From positions 1,904,957 to 1,968,956 of the forward strand of contig WBMV01008225.1 of NCBI GenBank assembly GCA_013396655.1: a DNA stretch of 64,000 nucleotides, in the 5' to 3' direction. Under the pieces are notes generated by a model. The model was not told the origin of the DNA. It saw only the letters and a program-made list of their open reading frames with translations, and did not search any database. Made by a program: the position numbers and the translations under genes. Numbering within the stretch: position 1 is the first letter of the stretch; each line of letters begins with the position of its first letter. Positions 11,229 through 24,465 of this stretch are shown piece by piece. Source of the stretch: Campylorhamphus procurvoides (lineage: Eukaryota; Chordata; Aves; Passeriformes; Dendrocolaptidae).

Positions 11229-14200
11229 TGGCACAACACTTAACTCTTAAAGAAAAATGTGAAATTTAAGAAAATTTGAAATTTAAGGTGCAAATAGGAA
11301 ATAAAGCCTGAAAAGCAGAAGGAAGGCAGGATGCAATATGCTAGAATTTTTTGGGTTTATGTAATTAGGAGAAGAATATCCATTTTTTTTTTCTACTAGG
11401 TTTTGTGTTACTGTAGTTACTTTATTAAAATAATTCCTTTACTAGCTGTGTTATTTTTTTGGTTGGAGTGGCTGGCAAACTATGACTGTAATATAGTAGT
11501 ATAAAGGGTAAGAAAGCCTACAAATGCTGTTCCAGAAATTATTTCTGAATGTGCTGCAAGTGTCCCTGACAGAGACAAGTTGAGCTTAGAAGCTCTCTCG
11601 CTGGCGTTAGGTTCACACAAAGATGAAAGCGTTTGTCTTGTTTTCCTTCTTCAATGAGTTAGTTAGACTCCTGCTACTGTCAGCAAGTGAAAAGATATTT
11701 GGGGCTTACCTTGCTAAACTGGCCAATTTTTTTATCTTTTTTCCCCCTGGAAATGTTAATGGTTGAACATTAATCAGGACTTGCTTCTGAAGCAGAGTCA
11801 AGGAACCTTGACTTATCTGTGGTAATGTTTTCTGTCAAATACAGATCATGTGGGGAATGATTTGATTGTACCTTCCCCCAGTCTAAATTCCTCCTTACTC
11901 CTCTGCCTATGACTCAGATGTTTTCCCATTTCTGTGTGGAAGCGGAGGTCTGTCCACAGCTGTCAAGTCTCTTAAAGCTGTCCCCAACACTTTCTCCCAC
12001 GTCACTGGTAAGTGTGACAGAAACACTGTTGTCTAGAAAGAAACGAATAGAAGCAGACTAGCAGGAACTAGCGTGTCCCTTCCCGTCTAAATTACACCAA
12101 AATCTCCCAAGAAAATGTGTTAACTTTATGGGCTAACACATTTATGCAAAGCAACTCTTCAGGTTGCACACCCATCTCCCTGGTTCTTTCCTCAATAGAC
12201 ACAAATTATCCCCCTTCCTGCAAATCACTACACAGAACTGTGGGGTCACATGAGCTACAGCAGCATGAGATGTTTTACAGCAATATCATTAACCACCCAT
12301 AAATGCTATTCAGAATGTTATGTAGATGTTATACTTACCTGAAGATAACTGTATAGCAAAGCTATTTTTTTTTTCTCCTGTGAGTGAAGCATACTGCTCT
12401 GCCAGTCTTGATTCTACCCATTGGATTGGTGTGCACATTCACATATATGGTTAATTATGTAGTTAGGATATATGTGCTGCATCTTCTTTGTCTGTTTGCC
12501 AAAATCAATTCTTTATGGTTGTATTTATATTTTAATTTATAATTGATTTTCAGAACTTGACATCTATCCTGAATAAATCTGTTAGTGTTCTTGGTTTTGA
12601 ATGCCATCTAATTTGCTTTGCTATGAAAAGAGGTTATATTTAAGACAGAAATATTCACGTGTTTTATCCTCTATTTCATTTTCAGTTTAGGTAGCAGGCT
12701 GCATCAGTTTTGTTCCATTCATTGTTAGTAAGTCTAAGGGCCATTGTAAAGCTGTGAATACAGTTTCTCCAACCAAAAAAAGAAAAAAATCAGCCTGGAC
12801 TTTGGCTCTTTTTTTTTTGAGTAGAGCTTTTTTTTTTGTAAGACCACTCAGAAGTGGAGTACTCTATTTTTCTCTTTGATAATGAATTTTGGAAAAAAAC
12901 AGGTTGGGTACTGGGAACTCGCTGACCTTCTTACCCTCACCAAACAAGTTCTTTTTCCCTCCAAAGTGTCTCACAACATAAACAGATGACCTACCTGTTT
13001 ACCAGACTCATTCCTGGATACATAATAAATTTCAATGACTCAGTGCTTCCTATTTAGCAATATTGCCAGTATTTAGAGGAAGATGGTGCAATTTTCCATG
13101 CTCTCGGTGGCAAATTGTTAATTTCCAGCATGCCTGAAAAACTTACTGCAGATGCCTTTTTGATATCACTTCTTTCAAGAAATTGAAAGGATATTTTTGA
13201 TATCTCAGGACCAGGTAATTTATGAGTATTTATTCATGAATGATATTACACCAGTGACCATTTTTCCACCTGTTAAATGAATGGAATACCTACAAACAGA
13301 TAGTTCTAATACCATAAGAGGCTACACATGCAAGACCCCAAGTAAGAGGTCTTGTATTATAGCCTTGATAACCTCTTTCTTCTTACTCAGTAAAAAGTGG
13401 TTCCTATGTAAAATCTATCATTTTCCTGTTAATTGGTGTAGCCTGTGTTAGTCTGTCGTAGCACATTGTAGTCCCTAGTTTCTATCCTATCCTTATATAC
13501 TATTTGAGCCTTTTTCTTTGCTCACAGAATGAGTAAAAAGCATAAAATCAGTATTATTTCAATTGTATCTCTTCTTCTGTGGCACTGTTTAGTTAATTAG
13601 TTCCACCAGAAGTTGATAAAGAAGTAATTTATATTGTTTGGTTTGTTAACAAGCATATTTAGAAGACTGTAAGAACTGAGTTGAAGAACATCCTTAATTC
13701 CTCAGGATGTATCTAAAGGATGTCATAGGTCCAGGTCTCAAGTAAAGTTGTTCGAGTTCACGTGTCTGAGTGTGCATTTACCCATGCCTGGTTTGTGGAG
13801 GTGGCTGGGCCTCTGATGCTGACCTACTCCTCTATTCCTCATTTGGGAATTTTTTTCCCTCTTAGTCTGTTTGCCTACATATGGCATTTTATTTTTAGAC
13901 TGTGAATTCCTCCGGAATTGTCCTTTTGTAGTGTACTAGTCAAGATCCAAACACATTATTAATTTGATATCTTCTGTCTTAAGTCACTCACGCATCTCAT
14001 CTCTGCATGCACTTGCATAAAGTTTGCTTTGTTAAGAATGCTGAGTGTCTTACAAAGCATCCTCTAAGCTGATATTGTGAGATCAGTCATAACCTTCCAA
14101 GCAGTGACTGGCAGATAATGCTTGTGTTCCCTTCTAGCTCTTAGCAGAACTCTGCCAACTGAAATGCTCTATTGTACAAACACAAACTGAAACAACTGTG

Positions 14201-15848
14201 GGCAGGGGGAGAAAGGGGAGATGTCCCAGTTATTGTTTTTTCTAAAGTAAAATCCACTTTTGTGCAGCAACGCATTTAGAATCTACTAAACTCTGTAGAT
14301 ACTGAGTGAAAATGATATAGTGGCATAGTGTGAGAATATTTGTTGTATTGATATTAGTTTCTCTCTCTTGCTTTTATCATGTCATATGCATTAATCACTG
14401 CACTTCATATAGGGTTTCCAGCATTGATAATATCAATCACAACATATGTTCACTAAAATTTAAATTTGTTTATTGTCAGATATGTAATAAGAAATGTGAA
14501 CAATTTTTTACAGTCACACTGTGGAAGGCTGCTACTGCCTGAGAATATTTTTTGGACCAATCCATCATTGAGTGTTGTTTTATTTAATCATAACCTTTGA
14601 TCTTCTGCAGCACCATTCAGAAATTTTAGGTGTGATCCTGCAGTTATTTGTAAGGGATGAGTTTGTTTCTTCATAATTCCCACATGATTGTTGCCAAGGC
14701 TGTGTCTATATGTGGCCATTTATATGACAGAAACAGGTCTGGGCAGATAGGGAATCTTGGGCCCATGTGTTACTCAGGAGCGCATTTTTGTTTTAAAGAC
14801 TAAGGAATGAGTAAAATACTACTCTGCCCTGGCATATCTGGCAGATACTGCAGTATCTTTTGTCAATTTGAAAAAGAGGTCAAGAGCTCAGTAGGCAAGA
14901 AGACTGAACTTTGAGATTTATTTTCCAGGAGATGAAATAACAGGAAGCAGGAACATATTATTTCTATAATTTCCAGTGGTGAAGATTCCCCTGGGGAGTC
15001 TTTCTGAAAATGTGTGACAAACAGCTGGAAGGGAATGAGTGTGTACATGTGTGTTTTTATTTGTGTATATATATGAACATCACAGCATACTAGGAGCAAT
15101 TTCTAACATATTTTTCTATTTTGATGAAAATTGTACAGAAATTAGCACTGGTTGGCTGCTTCCCATCAATATAGGTTCCATGCACAGAGGCTTCATACCT
15201 GGCTGAATGTAATGTTAGGGTAGAAAAAGAAATGTTAAATAAACACCTTGGTTAAAAGAGTTTATGTGGTAATCAAATCCCTTTATAGCAAACCAAACTA
15301 TCTTTATTTCAGTTTCTTCTGTGTGAGTTTGAAACTACCAACCCCTGAGTTGGAAGTCAGTGAAGTTGTATGAGTTTCCCTAGCTGAGATATCAGAATGC
15401 CCAAGTTTTCATACATGTTGTGTCTAGTACAGTTTCAAAGAAGTCATTTGTGCCCTATTGTGACTGTCCTCTCCTTCAAGTTATTTTCATAGCTCCAGTG
15501 AAGTGGAAAAGACACATCTCTTATGTGATCTACAGTGTAACTTTGATGGATTTACATGGTTGAGTCACTGATCTGACTTACAGTTACCTGAGGCTTGGTG
15601 TAGAACAGTGAATGGAGAATAATTGAACTGAGGGCAGTGGAAATGGTATGAAAATGAATATGGAAGACTAATTAAAAGTCCAGAAACCAGAATGAATCAA
15701 TAGCTTGAAAAACATAATTACAAGGCTGAAAAAATTCTGTTGGAAAAGAATTTGGCTGAACTTTTCCCATAATACTCTTGTGTGAGCACAGCCAAAGAAG
15801 TGGTAATTTTTTATCCTGGTCGTGAGTTTGTAGTGCAGTACTTTTAGT

Positions 15849-15894
15849 GCTAAATATATAGAGAGATATAGAAATATATCTCTATATATTTAGC
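15849..15894. repeat. AT-rich near-perfect inverted repeat (hairpin)
   Basis: A left arm at 15849-15870 and a right arm at 15875-15894 are reverse complements except for a two-base bulge in the left arm, and they are separated by the loop gaaa. The stem of about 20 bp begins with gctaaatata and ends with tatatttagc. It could extrude as a cruciform or form a hairpin in RNA. The low complexity makes a conserved microRNA precursor unlikely. Confidence 0.8.
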
Positions 15895-16555
15895 ATATAT
15901 ATGTATATAAAAAGGTAGCTTTGAATAATGTATTGTGCTATTATAGCAGAATGTTCCACCCAAGCACAAATTCACAATAGGTTCTTTTTTCCTCCTCTAA
16001 AGATTTTGATTGAAAGTCAAATTTATAATCAGTACCAAACACTTATTTGATACTTTAAAATCTGGAAAGTGTCAAAAACGTATTCTAGTGAGGGGGTGCA
16101 GTATTCTTAACAAATGCCTAAGATGATACATTTTCTTCTATGTGTTTCATTGTGTACAAATAAACTTACCCTAGCATCATCATATTTTTCATCTGTAGTT
16201 TTATAGGCATTGTCTGTATTTCAGTTAAGGGATTGGACAGATACAAGAGATTGTCTTTCTGGAATGTTCCCAAGTTTTATTTTATCACAAAGTACTTAAG
16301 TGTAATGTTTCCATATATGTTGTAGCATTTTGTATCCTAAATAACCTGAATGACAGTCAGCCATTATCATGATATCATTGCTTCATGACTCATTTCCTAT
16401 AAGTGAAACTGTAACCAGGTATTCATTTATTTAAAGAGAAATACTGTTAACTTCTCAATTCAGTCATGTGCTGAGAAAGCGTGAAAGTCATTCTCCTTGA
16501 ATCTAACTACCTACTTGCTTAGTATAATGTGGTTTTAAATCATACTTGGGATGCT

Positions 16556-16628
16556 TTTGGGGTTTTTTGTTTGTTGGGGTTTTTTTGTTGGTTTTATTTT
16601 TGTGGGGGAGTTTTTTGGTTTTTTTTTA
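16556..16628 (+). repeat. T/G-rich tract with G runs
   Basis: T-rich sequence is punctuated by runs of four, four and five G (16559-16562, 16576-16579, 16604-16608). Only three strong G runs exist, so a canonical intramolecular G-quadruplex is not supported. It is best described as low-complexity sequence. Confidence 0.6.
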
Positions 16629-17426
16629 AATTTACATTACAAATTAACCAAAGCTGTAGACTTTTGAAGCCAGTAGTCTTTAGTTAGCGAGTTATATGTA
16701 TTACAATTTACTGAGAGGTTTATTTTCTTTTTATTTATTTGAAAGGCCACAATGCCTAATTTTGAAAGTAAAAATAAATTTAATTGTATTTTCCATTGAA
16801 GGGTTGCAGTTTTTTGTGGGCTGATGCAATCTTTTTGCTCTGTTTCCAGACAGACAATTTCAATAAATGTCAAATGTAGAATGCCATGACATATAATGAC
16901 ATTGCTCTAGCAAAGCTTGTTGGTTTGTCACGTGTGTCATAGACCTTTGTCACCAAAACTACCTGGGGAGAAGTATCCAGCGTGTTTTTCATTTCTTTTT
17001 GCTTTCTTTCCTCCCCACCATGGTATATTCTAGACACCCTACCTAATTTCTCTGTCTAATATGTTAAGGTAAACAAAGACTGAAAAGATCAGTGTCATGC
17101 CTGTAATAGTGTTGCCTTTGTTAAAGGGGAGAAGCTTTTGCCTGGGAATTGTGGTAGTTAAGCATTGGGTCCTTGCTTATTCTGGAGGAGTAATTTTTGG
17201 TTGATCCATTTTGGTGTGGTTTTCTGGTTTGCTTTTGAGTGTTTGGATTTTGGGTGGGTTTTTTGGGTTGTAAGAACCCCACTCAAGAGGCCAGCTGAAC
17301 TGCTGACCCTTTGCAAGACAACGGGTCAGCAGCGGCCCAGCCAGGTGACCAGACAGCCAGAGACACAGCAGGAGAGCATGACTTAGCTGGGAGACCCCAG
17401 AGAATCCCATGCTTAGAATGTGAGGA

Positions 17427-17434
17427 TATAAAAA
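17427..17434 (+). promoter_or_regulatory. TATA box in LTR-like element
   Basis: TATAAAAA preceded by GA lies 74 bases upstream of an ATTAAA signal, a normal LTR arrangement. Activity is unknown. Confidence 0.55.
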
Positions 17435-17507
17435 CCCAGGGTTTCCTTCGTTCAGGTTCTCTCTTTGGAGGCACCATCTCAAGCTGTTATTCTGCTGCTG
17501 CGCTGTG

Positions 17508-17513
17508 ATTAAA
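17508..17513 (+). terminator. LTR poly-A signal ATTAAA
   Basis: The common variant ATTAAA follows a cgctgtg context in the proposed R region of the 17150-17719 element. Confidence 0.45.
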
Positions 17514-17589
17514 TTACTGCAAGGAACCAGAGGTGTGAGACACTGCTATGGGAAACTTGGAGTTGAGCTGGTAAGAAAACCTTGTCTGA

Positions 17590-17610
17590 CAGTGACCCAT
17601 TGGGTCACTG
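17590..17610. promoter_or_regulatory. Perfect 10-bp-arm palindrome with everted GGGTCA half-sites
   Basis: The arms cagtgaccca and tgggtcactg flank a single T. Within them, TGACCC (17593-17598) and GGGTCA (17602-17607) form an everted pair separated by three bases. GGGTCA-type hexamers are nuclear-receptor half-sites, so this could be a receptor-binding element in an LTR leader. The structural palindrome is certain, but receptor binding is only an inference. Confidence 0.45.
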
Positions 17611-17719
17611 GAGACACCTGCTGTGAAGGGGCTTCAGTCCCTGCACCGAGGGTGCCTCGTGGTGGGAGTGTGACTGCCAGAGGGCTCCTGAAGGGTCAGG
17701 CAGGATAGTTTCCTTAACA

Positions 17720-20700
17720 GTGTAATGCTCAATTATTTTTAAATGCATTCTGAAAACTAAATTTCAATGAAGAGTTAAAATGTCTTATTTTGAGAAATTA
17801 TTTCACCATAAAAGAAAAATTGTCATAAAAAGATTTTTTTAAAAAAAACCCCAGAATTCTTGACAGATAAGCACAATTCATTAGACTTTCTTACGATGAG
17901 GAAATGTATTTTTTCTCTTAATTTTCTAAGAGACAGTCTTGAGGTACAATTGTCCTTTTTCCTGAGACTAGTCATAGTGGATAAAGCCCTGTCTACCCAC
18001 AGTAACACAGAACCTTCCTGGGGTTTGCAAAAATCTGCCAGTTTGTTGTATTTCTTTTCCTTTTTAGGGCCCTCATTGGCTTTACTAAAAGGTCAAACTA
18101 CCATGTTAAAGTTAATAATATCCTTAGGTATCAGAAATTCTTTTCTATTCAGAACGATTATGGCATCTTGATGCTGTGGTGTGGTTTTTTTGACTTTTTT
18201 TCAAAATGCTAATGCATTGATAAATAAAATATAACAAATCTTAAGAAGAAGTTCATGATGGCCATTTCTGACTTTTAATGGGTGACACTGATCTTTAGGA
18301 AAAATGAATTAGTAGGAATCTTGCTCAGTTTCATGATCTCACAGTGAAAAGAGTTTAGTTTGAATGAAAAATATTATTGACTATCACTTCTTGTCAGGAT
18401 TTGCTAAAATTTAGCAAAACATTGCTAAACCTGTTCTGAATGTACCTGAAAACTTCTAGTGAGAATTTTTAGCAAGACTGAAACAAGCATTTTATTTATT
18501 TATTTTTTTTAAATTAAGACAATCTTGATGTGCGAGTGTTCATATCTTGGAGAAAATGCATGAGAATTCAGGATTGTTTGCTACAGAGAAAAGGTAGATT
18601 TAGGGTTTTACAGATCTGGCTTTGAGCAGGGCCGCATATGCATGATCATTTTAATTCAACCTGATCAGTATGATCAGTATGCACAAGCTTACCTAAGGTA
18701 AGAACATGGCCTTATTTCATGAGGAAAAGTATTTGTGGAGGCAGCTGTTTTTATTCAGTAAAAAACAGCTTTTCTCTTTATAACCATGTCAAAAACCATG
18801 AGTTCCTTCTATTTCTGTGTGTTCAATGTGTTGCTCTCTTTCAGGGATGGGAATATTGTGTCTTCTTGAAATTACATTAAAGTCTAGCATCAGTTGCTTT
18901 GAACAAATCTCAATGATTTCTGTCTGGTACAAGAAGCACAGACATGGATCATGTTTACTCTGACCTGATGTGTGTTCTGAAGTTACATATAAATGACTTA
19001 AGGGTCAGTTTGATCACTCATGAGATCATCAAAGGAACTTGAATGACTACAACCACCATTTAGATATCACCAGCTGCCTCAGAACAGTTGCAGAGACATC
19101 CATCTAATGCTGCTCTATATGCATCTCAGTGCCTTCAGTGTGGCCTCTTAATATCAAGTGACAAACTGTTTTAAGTAATGCTCTTGCCTCCTAGCTTTTG
19201 AAAGGGGAGCTTTCACTGTGTGCTCATAATTCAGGTGTGAGCAGGACAACCAATCCTTGTGATGGATTAAGAGGGAAAGGAGGAGTTTGACCTACTGCAG
19301 AGCACCCAGTTTGAATATTTGCCAGTGTTTTAGGATGTCAGTGTCCTAAACATGGAAGTTTGGGACACTCTGGGGGCAGGTTATAGAAAAGCATAAATGT
19401 AAACATGTTTTAATTTATGTGTATCAATACTACCACCTTAATTGGTGCCAAGCTGGTGATCAGTCTCTGGGGTTCACAGTGAATCTGTTTCAGAGTTTGT
19501 TCTATTTTTTGTGTTCTGCATATATAGAAATATATTTATGTATATATCAAGTCTTCTACATTAATTTTGTAGGCAACTATAACACTTCTCTAATGGCCAA
19601 GAAGCCTGTTCTAGACCACAGACACCAAAGAACTGGATGTTGCAATATAGAATATTGTATTACTTAGGGCTACAGACTTCAAAAGATACCTAATTCCCAA
19701 CACAGGGAAACAAACATTTTGTTTCAGTATGTTTTTTGACAAAGATGAGTTGGAAGTTTGTTATCCATCTTTTTGAAGAGTTTAAAACTAGGCAAGACAC
19801 TTCCCCCCCAAACCACCCTAAAACCCATATTATTTTTTTTCTGCTCACTACGACTGTGTGTACCTGATACTGTTCTGTTGAACTACTCAGGTCCCAAATG
19901 GCAACCAGGAGCTTACCTGGTATGCTGTATGCATCCTGAAAATGGACTTCTCACATTTCACAAAGGAATGTGGGAGATGTTGTGGATTGCTGTTTGAACA
20001 GTCTCTTTCCTAGAATCCCAAGCTTAATTTCTCCTTTTCTCATGTCTTGCTTTTCCCATTGGTCCTCAGGATTTATGCCAGCAATAAGAGCCAAAAGATT
20101 TTGTCCCCACTAAGTAATTTGGATTTTACATTGCTTTTGCCAGTTGAGCATCCCGTCATTACAGTTTTCCCCTCCCTTGTTGCATTGTTTGCCTATCTGC
20201 AAATGTCAGAGATACTCACTTTCTTCTACTGTGGAAAAATGAGCATAGTGCAAGGCTGGCTTTCCTGATCTTTTTACTCATGACTTTAGATGATTTTTCC
20301 CTGTAGAGTCACCATAGTAACACTGGTCTTTTTAAAAGTGATAGTTGCGTTTACTAATAGTTGGTATTTATACAGTCATTTGAGCTGCTAGTAGAGGGGA
20401 AATGAATACCTTCACTAAATAAAACCTCATTTGCACAATCCAGATGCTCAATAGAGCACAATTTCCTATATAGCTAAGTTTTCTTGGCTTTTGTAATTTT
20501 CCATTTGGCTTATTCTGCTAATTTGTTAAAAGCCTGTTTCTTCTACTTTTACATCCTTGTTTCCAGAGCACTAGCAGTTCAAGTGACTGTATGAAGACCT
20601 TCTGTTCTGTTTTTGCCACACAAGAGGCACAGAGTCTTTCACTTTTTCTTTTATAATTGGATTTGTAAATGTGTATAACTCTATAAAACTTGCTTGTAGT

Positions 20701-23700
20701 GCAGTGACAACCTCATGCTTACCCAGTAGTAAATTTTTTGACTATTATTTTTTAATTGTAAATTTTATTAAAAAAATAATTACCTGAATTCTGTTCATCA
20801 GACAAAAGTTACAGTATTCATTGCCAGTTTACTTGTAAGAATGGGTGATACTGGAAAATTATGTAGAACAATAATGTATAATGAAGAATTAATATTCTTG
20901 TTCTCCCTACAAATGAACATGATGTTTTCAAATTGTATAAAGTATCATGCTAGAGGGATTTAAATTCCTAATATAGATTTACTTGGAGAGTCAGTGTTGC
21001 ACAACTTAGATGTCTTTTGCCCTCAAACTTTTTACAGATATGCATATAAATATATCTCTGTAATGTGTACAGAAACTATGTATGACAGCCACATTCATGT
21101 GGAGTAAGGGTGGGCTTTCTGCTGCAGATTTAATACAACTGTTTCTCAGACCTTAAGAACTTCTCCTCTGTTATCCCTACTTGACTCATTTGTCTTGTCT
21201 TTCCCCCTCTGACCACCCCATTAAGACAGTTTGCTTTGTTTGTTTATTTTAAACAAGTATTGTAAGTGTAATGCCATCAGCTCAGCATAGAATAAAAAGG
21301 ATATCCTGATGGGCAAAATAGAGACAACTCTCCAGCCTATCAAAGTGTTGCTGAATGACAGCACAGCCTTCATGTGTATTATCCTCTCCCCCAAGTTTTT
21401 ATCAACAGCAAATTATTCTCAATAATCCTGTAAGGTATCAAAATACGTTGCTCTCGTGCCTCTGTAACAAACTATTTTTGTATTTTGCCATGGAACAATA
21501 ATTAAAAGCAAAATTGTCCTGAAAAGAGACAGCCAGAGGGAATTCTTTAAAACAAAGTACACAAATGAATGTATGAGGCAGAGTCACACAACAACCAATG
21601 CCAAGACCAACTATTACTGTGTCTGTCAATTTTGGGAATGTAAATGTTGTGCCAAAAATGGAAGAAGCCTTCACAAAAAGTAAGTAATTTCGCTTCTGCC
21701 AGAACTACACTGGAGTTAATTTAGATACTTTGCAAAATCTCACCAGATTAATTCATGGTGGGAATTTAAAAGGTGTGAGAGTTGTGACTCTTCAAACTGA
21801 TGGAGAAAAATGATGACCTGAAAAGAAGGTTTTTGCTAAAGGCAATATGAGGAAGCAACTGAATATCAGCAGAGATTTTACCTTGAATATTTGATATGAA
21901 GTGACTTTTTATGGTTCATTTCTGAGATCACTATGAGTTAAGAATGAGCTTGGAATACAGCAGGGACATGAGTGATATGGGTTAGTTTTGCATTTTTGTG
22001 CCTTTGGTGGGGTTGGGGAAGGTGCTTTCTTCTGCTTCTCTGCTTTTATACCTTCAGTTCTGGTACCTGAAAGACTATCTTAGGATATAGGGAGGAGGGC
22101 AGGATGGTTGTATGCATGGGTGTTTGATTTTTCTCCTCTCTGACTCTTGAAATTCACAGGGGAGGGGGGTCAGGAAAATGGAGAGGTAAAACTTAAAATA
22201 ATATTCAGGTAGCATTTCTGTCACATGGAGCACATTTTATTCCACAGCAGGTTTAGTGTTAATATGTGGAAGAAACCACCATTCCAAAATACTGTTATTG
22301 AAATCGTTCTTAATTCTTTTTGGGATTGCTCAACCTTCTCAAATCAAGTTGTTATTCTGCAATCATACCCCTTTTAACCCTAATACAGAATATATGTGGA
22401 GTTGTATAAAGATTGTAGCTCATGCATAATGGTAGTTGGTGTGGGTGTAAACACAATAGTCTAAAATACCATACCGTGCTATTAGGCTTTCAGTACCTTA
22501 TGTTTGATTTGCACTAATATTGTAAACTGTTGTTTTCCCATACCTGATTCTAGTATATTTAATATAAACTATATATTATATATAATATGAACTATATATT
22601 TGCTTTAAAACAGAAATCTAGCATAAAGGAGAAGGTGGAAGAGGGAGTATAAAACATAGCAGTATGTTGGTAATTAGTATTTATACTTCCCAGCTAATAA
22701 TGAGTTTCTATTCTTCATGAACAGAAAACAAGTAAACTTAAAAATGAAAAAAATTTAGACTGTTGCAAAACATGACTGTATCCACTAAGGAATAATATCA
22801 AAGGAGGTGTTTGGACTAGTCTCTCTCTGAAGGCTGCTCAGTCCCAGCCTTCCTTGTGGAACACAGAGCTTTGAATCCCAGCTCAGTTCTGGCAGCTGGC
22901 AGCAGTTTATATGGCTCTGTTTTAACCCTCCATCTGCCTTCCCAGTGCTATCTTTGGTCTGGTTCCATGGTATCTCAAGGATTAGCTGTGTGCATACTCC
23001 AACAGCCTTTTCATGTCTCTTGGCAATATCCTGCTTTAAACTTTATACAGTAGGAGGTCATTCTTCCCATTGCTATGCTTCTTATTTGTTTAGATTTCAT
23101 GCAGTCACTGGATCTGCCACAAGCTTTAAATTCTTGCATGCTTGATTGGCCAGCCAGAGCACGTGTATAACTTACTGATAAGTGACACATTTTTGTCATT
23201 GTTTCCAGATTGGTGTAGTTTCTTATGCCTGCCTTGTCCGTGCCAATTTGTGTTCAGATGTTGTATGCTAATGTTTCTTAAGAAACTATTACCTCAGACA
23301 AAGTACCTGAATAATTTCATTATGCTTATATAAACTATTATCTTTGTTGTTTGTTTTAACGTTTATCTTTCTAAGCAGAGATGTTAAGGCACAGTTGAGA
23401 TGAGAAAGCAGTAAGCCAGTTTTCAGGGCTCAGAGGTGTAACGGCTAAGTATGTACCTGCCACCTCCATTACACCTGTGCCAAGTAAGAGTAAACAAGAG
23501 GCACAGAGTTGGCATTGCCTTAAAAAGTTCCACTGGGTGAGGGTGTCTGGGAAGCTTTATTTACGTGGCTTTCTACTTACTGGAGAAAAAACAGGTATTT
23601 TTCCAAAGGAAAAAAGCAGAATTGTCTTCTGTGATACCCTTAGCTACTATAACAAGGTTTAGGGCATCACCAGGAAATTTGATTCCGATATCAGAAATAA

Positions 23701-24380
23701 AATAAATAATAATTGTAATAAATTTTCTGTTTCCATTTCACTTTCCAGAAGTCCTAAGAAAGTAACACCAGAATAGCTGTTCTGAAATGCTCTTGCTTTT
23801 TTCCCATTAGAACAGTACATTTATTATTTTTTTAAAAATATCAAATAATTTTTGACTAAGCTACTACTTAAGAAAATCTCTGCTCTGACTCATATGATAC
23901 TTAATCAGAATGAAATATGTATCAAGAAGCTCTTAACTCTCACTGATTTTCAGTTGCCAACTGTTTTTCTAAAGCATCGTTCCTTGCTTGAAACTTGATG
24001 ACTATTGAAATGCTGTTACTGTTTTATTTTGTTCAAAATTTTTTTGTAAGCCCAACAATGTCTCTCTGTAATTCGTATCTCTTTGTCCCATAACTTAAAA
24101 TTGAATAAATGCATTTTAGTCCTCTAATTTTTAACAACAGATAAACTAATCTTCCCTGCCTTGGAATAGCAGTTTATGGTTTAATCCTGAACTTGCAGAG
24201 TCATACTTTGGAAATGTTGCTCACCTACTGCTAGCTGTTTCCAGAATGAAACAAGAAGCTTCATTCTGAGAATTCTGAAACCATTAGTTATTAGTGTCAT
24301 GTGACTGTATAAAAAAGAAAAATCAACTCATAATTAACCAAAACACTGTGTTACTTACTCAAACGTTATCGATTTGAAAT
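17720..24380. other. Unique AT-rich non-coding stretch
   Basis: No gene or transposon is recognised. Small local structures are a direct repeat gatcagtat at 18663-18671 and 18672-18680, an AT-rich block with repeated aactatatat units around 22553-22603, and an 8-bp inverted repeat aggtgtaa/ttacacct at 23434-23441 and 23469-23476. All open frames are under about 105 codons and lack domain character. Confidence 0.55.
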
Positions 24381-24408
24381 TCACACAGGATTTTCCCGTG
24401 TTTTGCAA

Positions 24409-24427
24409 ATTGCAATGGGGAATTTCC
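24409..24427 (+). promoter_or_regulatory. Abutting C/EBP-type and NF-kB-type motifs
   Basis: ATTGCAAT (24409-24416) is a palindromic match to the C/EBP site. One base later, GGGAATTTCC (24418-24427) is an exact match to the NF-kB consensus GGGRNNYYCC. An octamer-like ttttgcaaat overlaps the left side. The pair lies directly upstream of a GC-rich patch. Composite C/EBP-NF-kB elements are known in immune and acute-phase gene control. That this one works is an inference, because such motifs also occur by chance. Confidence 0.4.
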
Positions 24428-24465
24428 AGTTGATGCCTGACTGTAAGGCAGTGATGGCTCTTGCC

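Larger units (their letters stand above)
8395..17149. other. Unique AT-rich non-coding stretch
   Basis: No gene or identifiable transposon is visible. It includes the T/G-rich tract near 11.1 kb, an AT inverted repeat at 10164-10186 (9-bp arms atatgatta/taatcatat with a 5-base loop), the larger hairpin at 15.85 kb and a T/G-rich block with G runs near 16.56-16.63 kb. On the minus strand, a strong splice-donor-like site sits near 12340 (cttcag|gtaagt). Its candidate upstream exon is only 39 bases long, so I do not call it. Confidence 0.55.
17150..17719 (+). mobile_element. Solo-LTR-like endogenous retroviral element, plus orientation
   Basis: The segment is GC-richer than its flanks, begins with TG (tgtggtagtt) and can be closed at a CA near 17718-17719. 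It contains a TATA box (17427-17434) followed 74 bases later by an ATTAAA poly-A signal (17508-17513), the order seen in an LTR. A splice-donor-like gagctg|gtaaga lies at about 17570. A 10-bp-arm palindrome sits at 17590-17610. No retroviral coding region or partner LTR is nearby. The 3' boundary and family are uncertain: the true U5 end could lie earlier, with leader sequence retained after it. The several overlapping open frames here are by-products of the base composition. Confidence 0.65.

Noticed and set aside
12300..12420. Minus-strand donor-like cttcag|gtaagt with a 39-base candidate exon
   Set aside because: The donor is strong, but the upstream acceptor is weak, the exon would be tiny and A-rich, and nothing else supports it.
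16556..16628. Possible G-quadruplex
   Set aside because: Only three G runs of three or more are present, and the loops are long.
17165..17708. Cluster of five overlapping open frames on both strands
   Set aside because: They fall within the GC-richer LTR-like element. Their overlap on both strands shows a composition effect, not coding.
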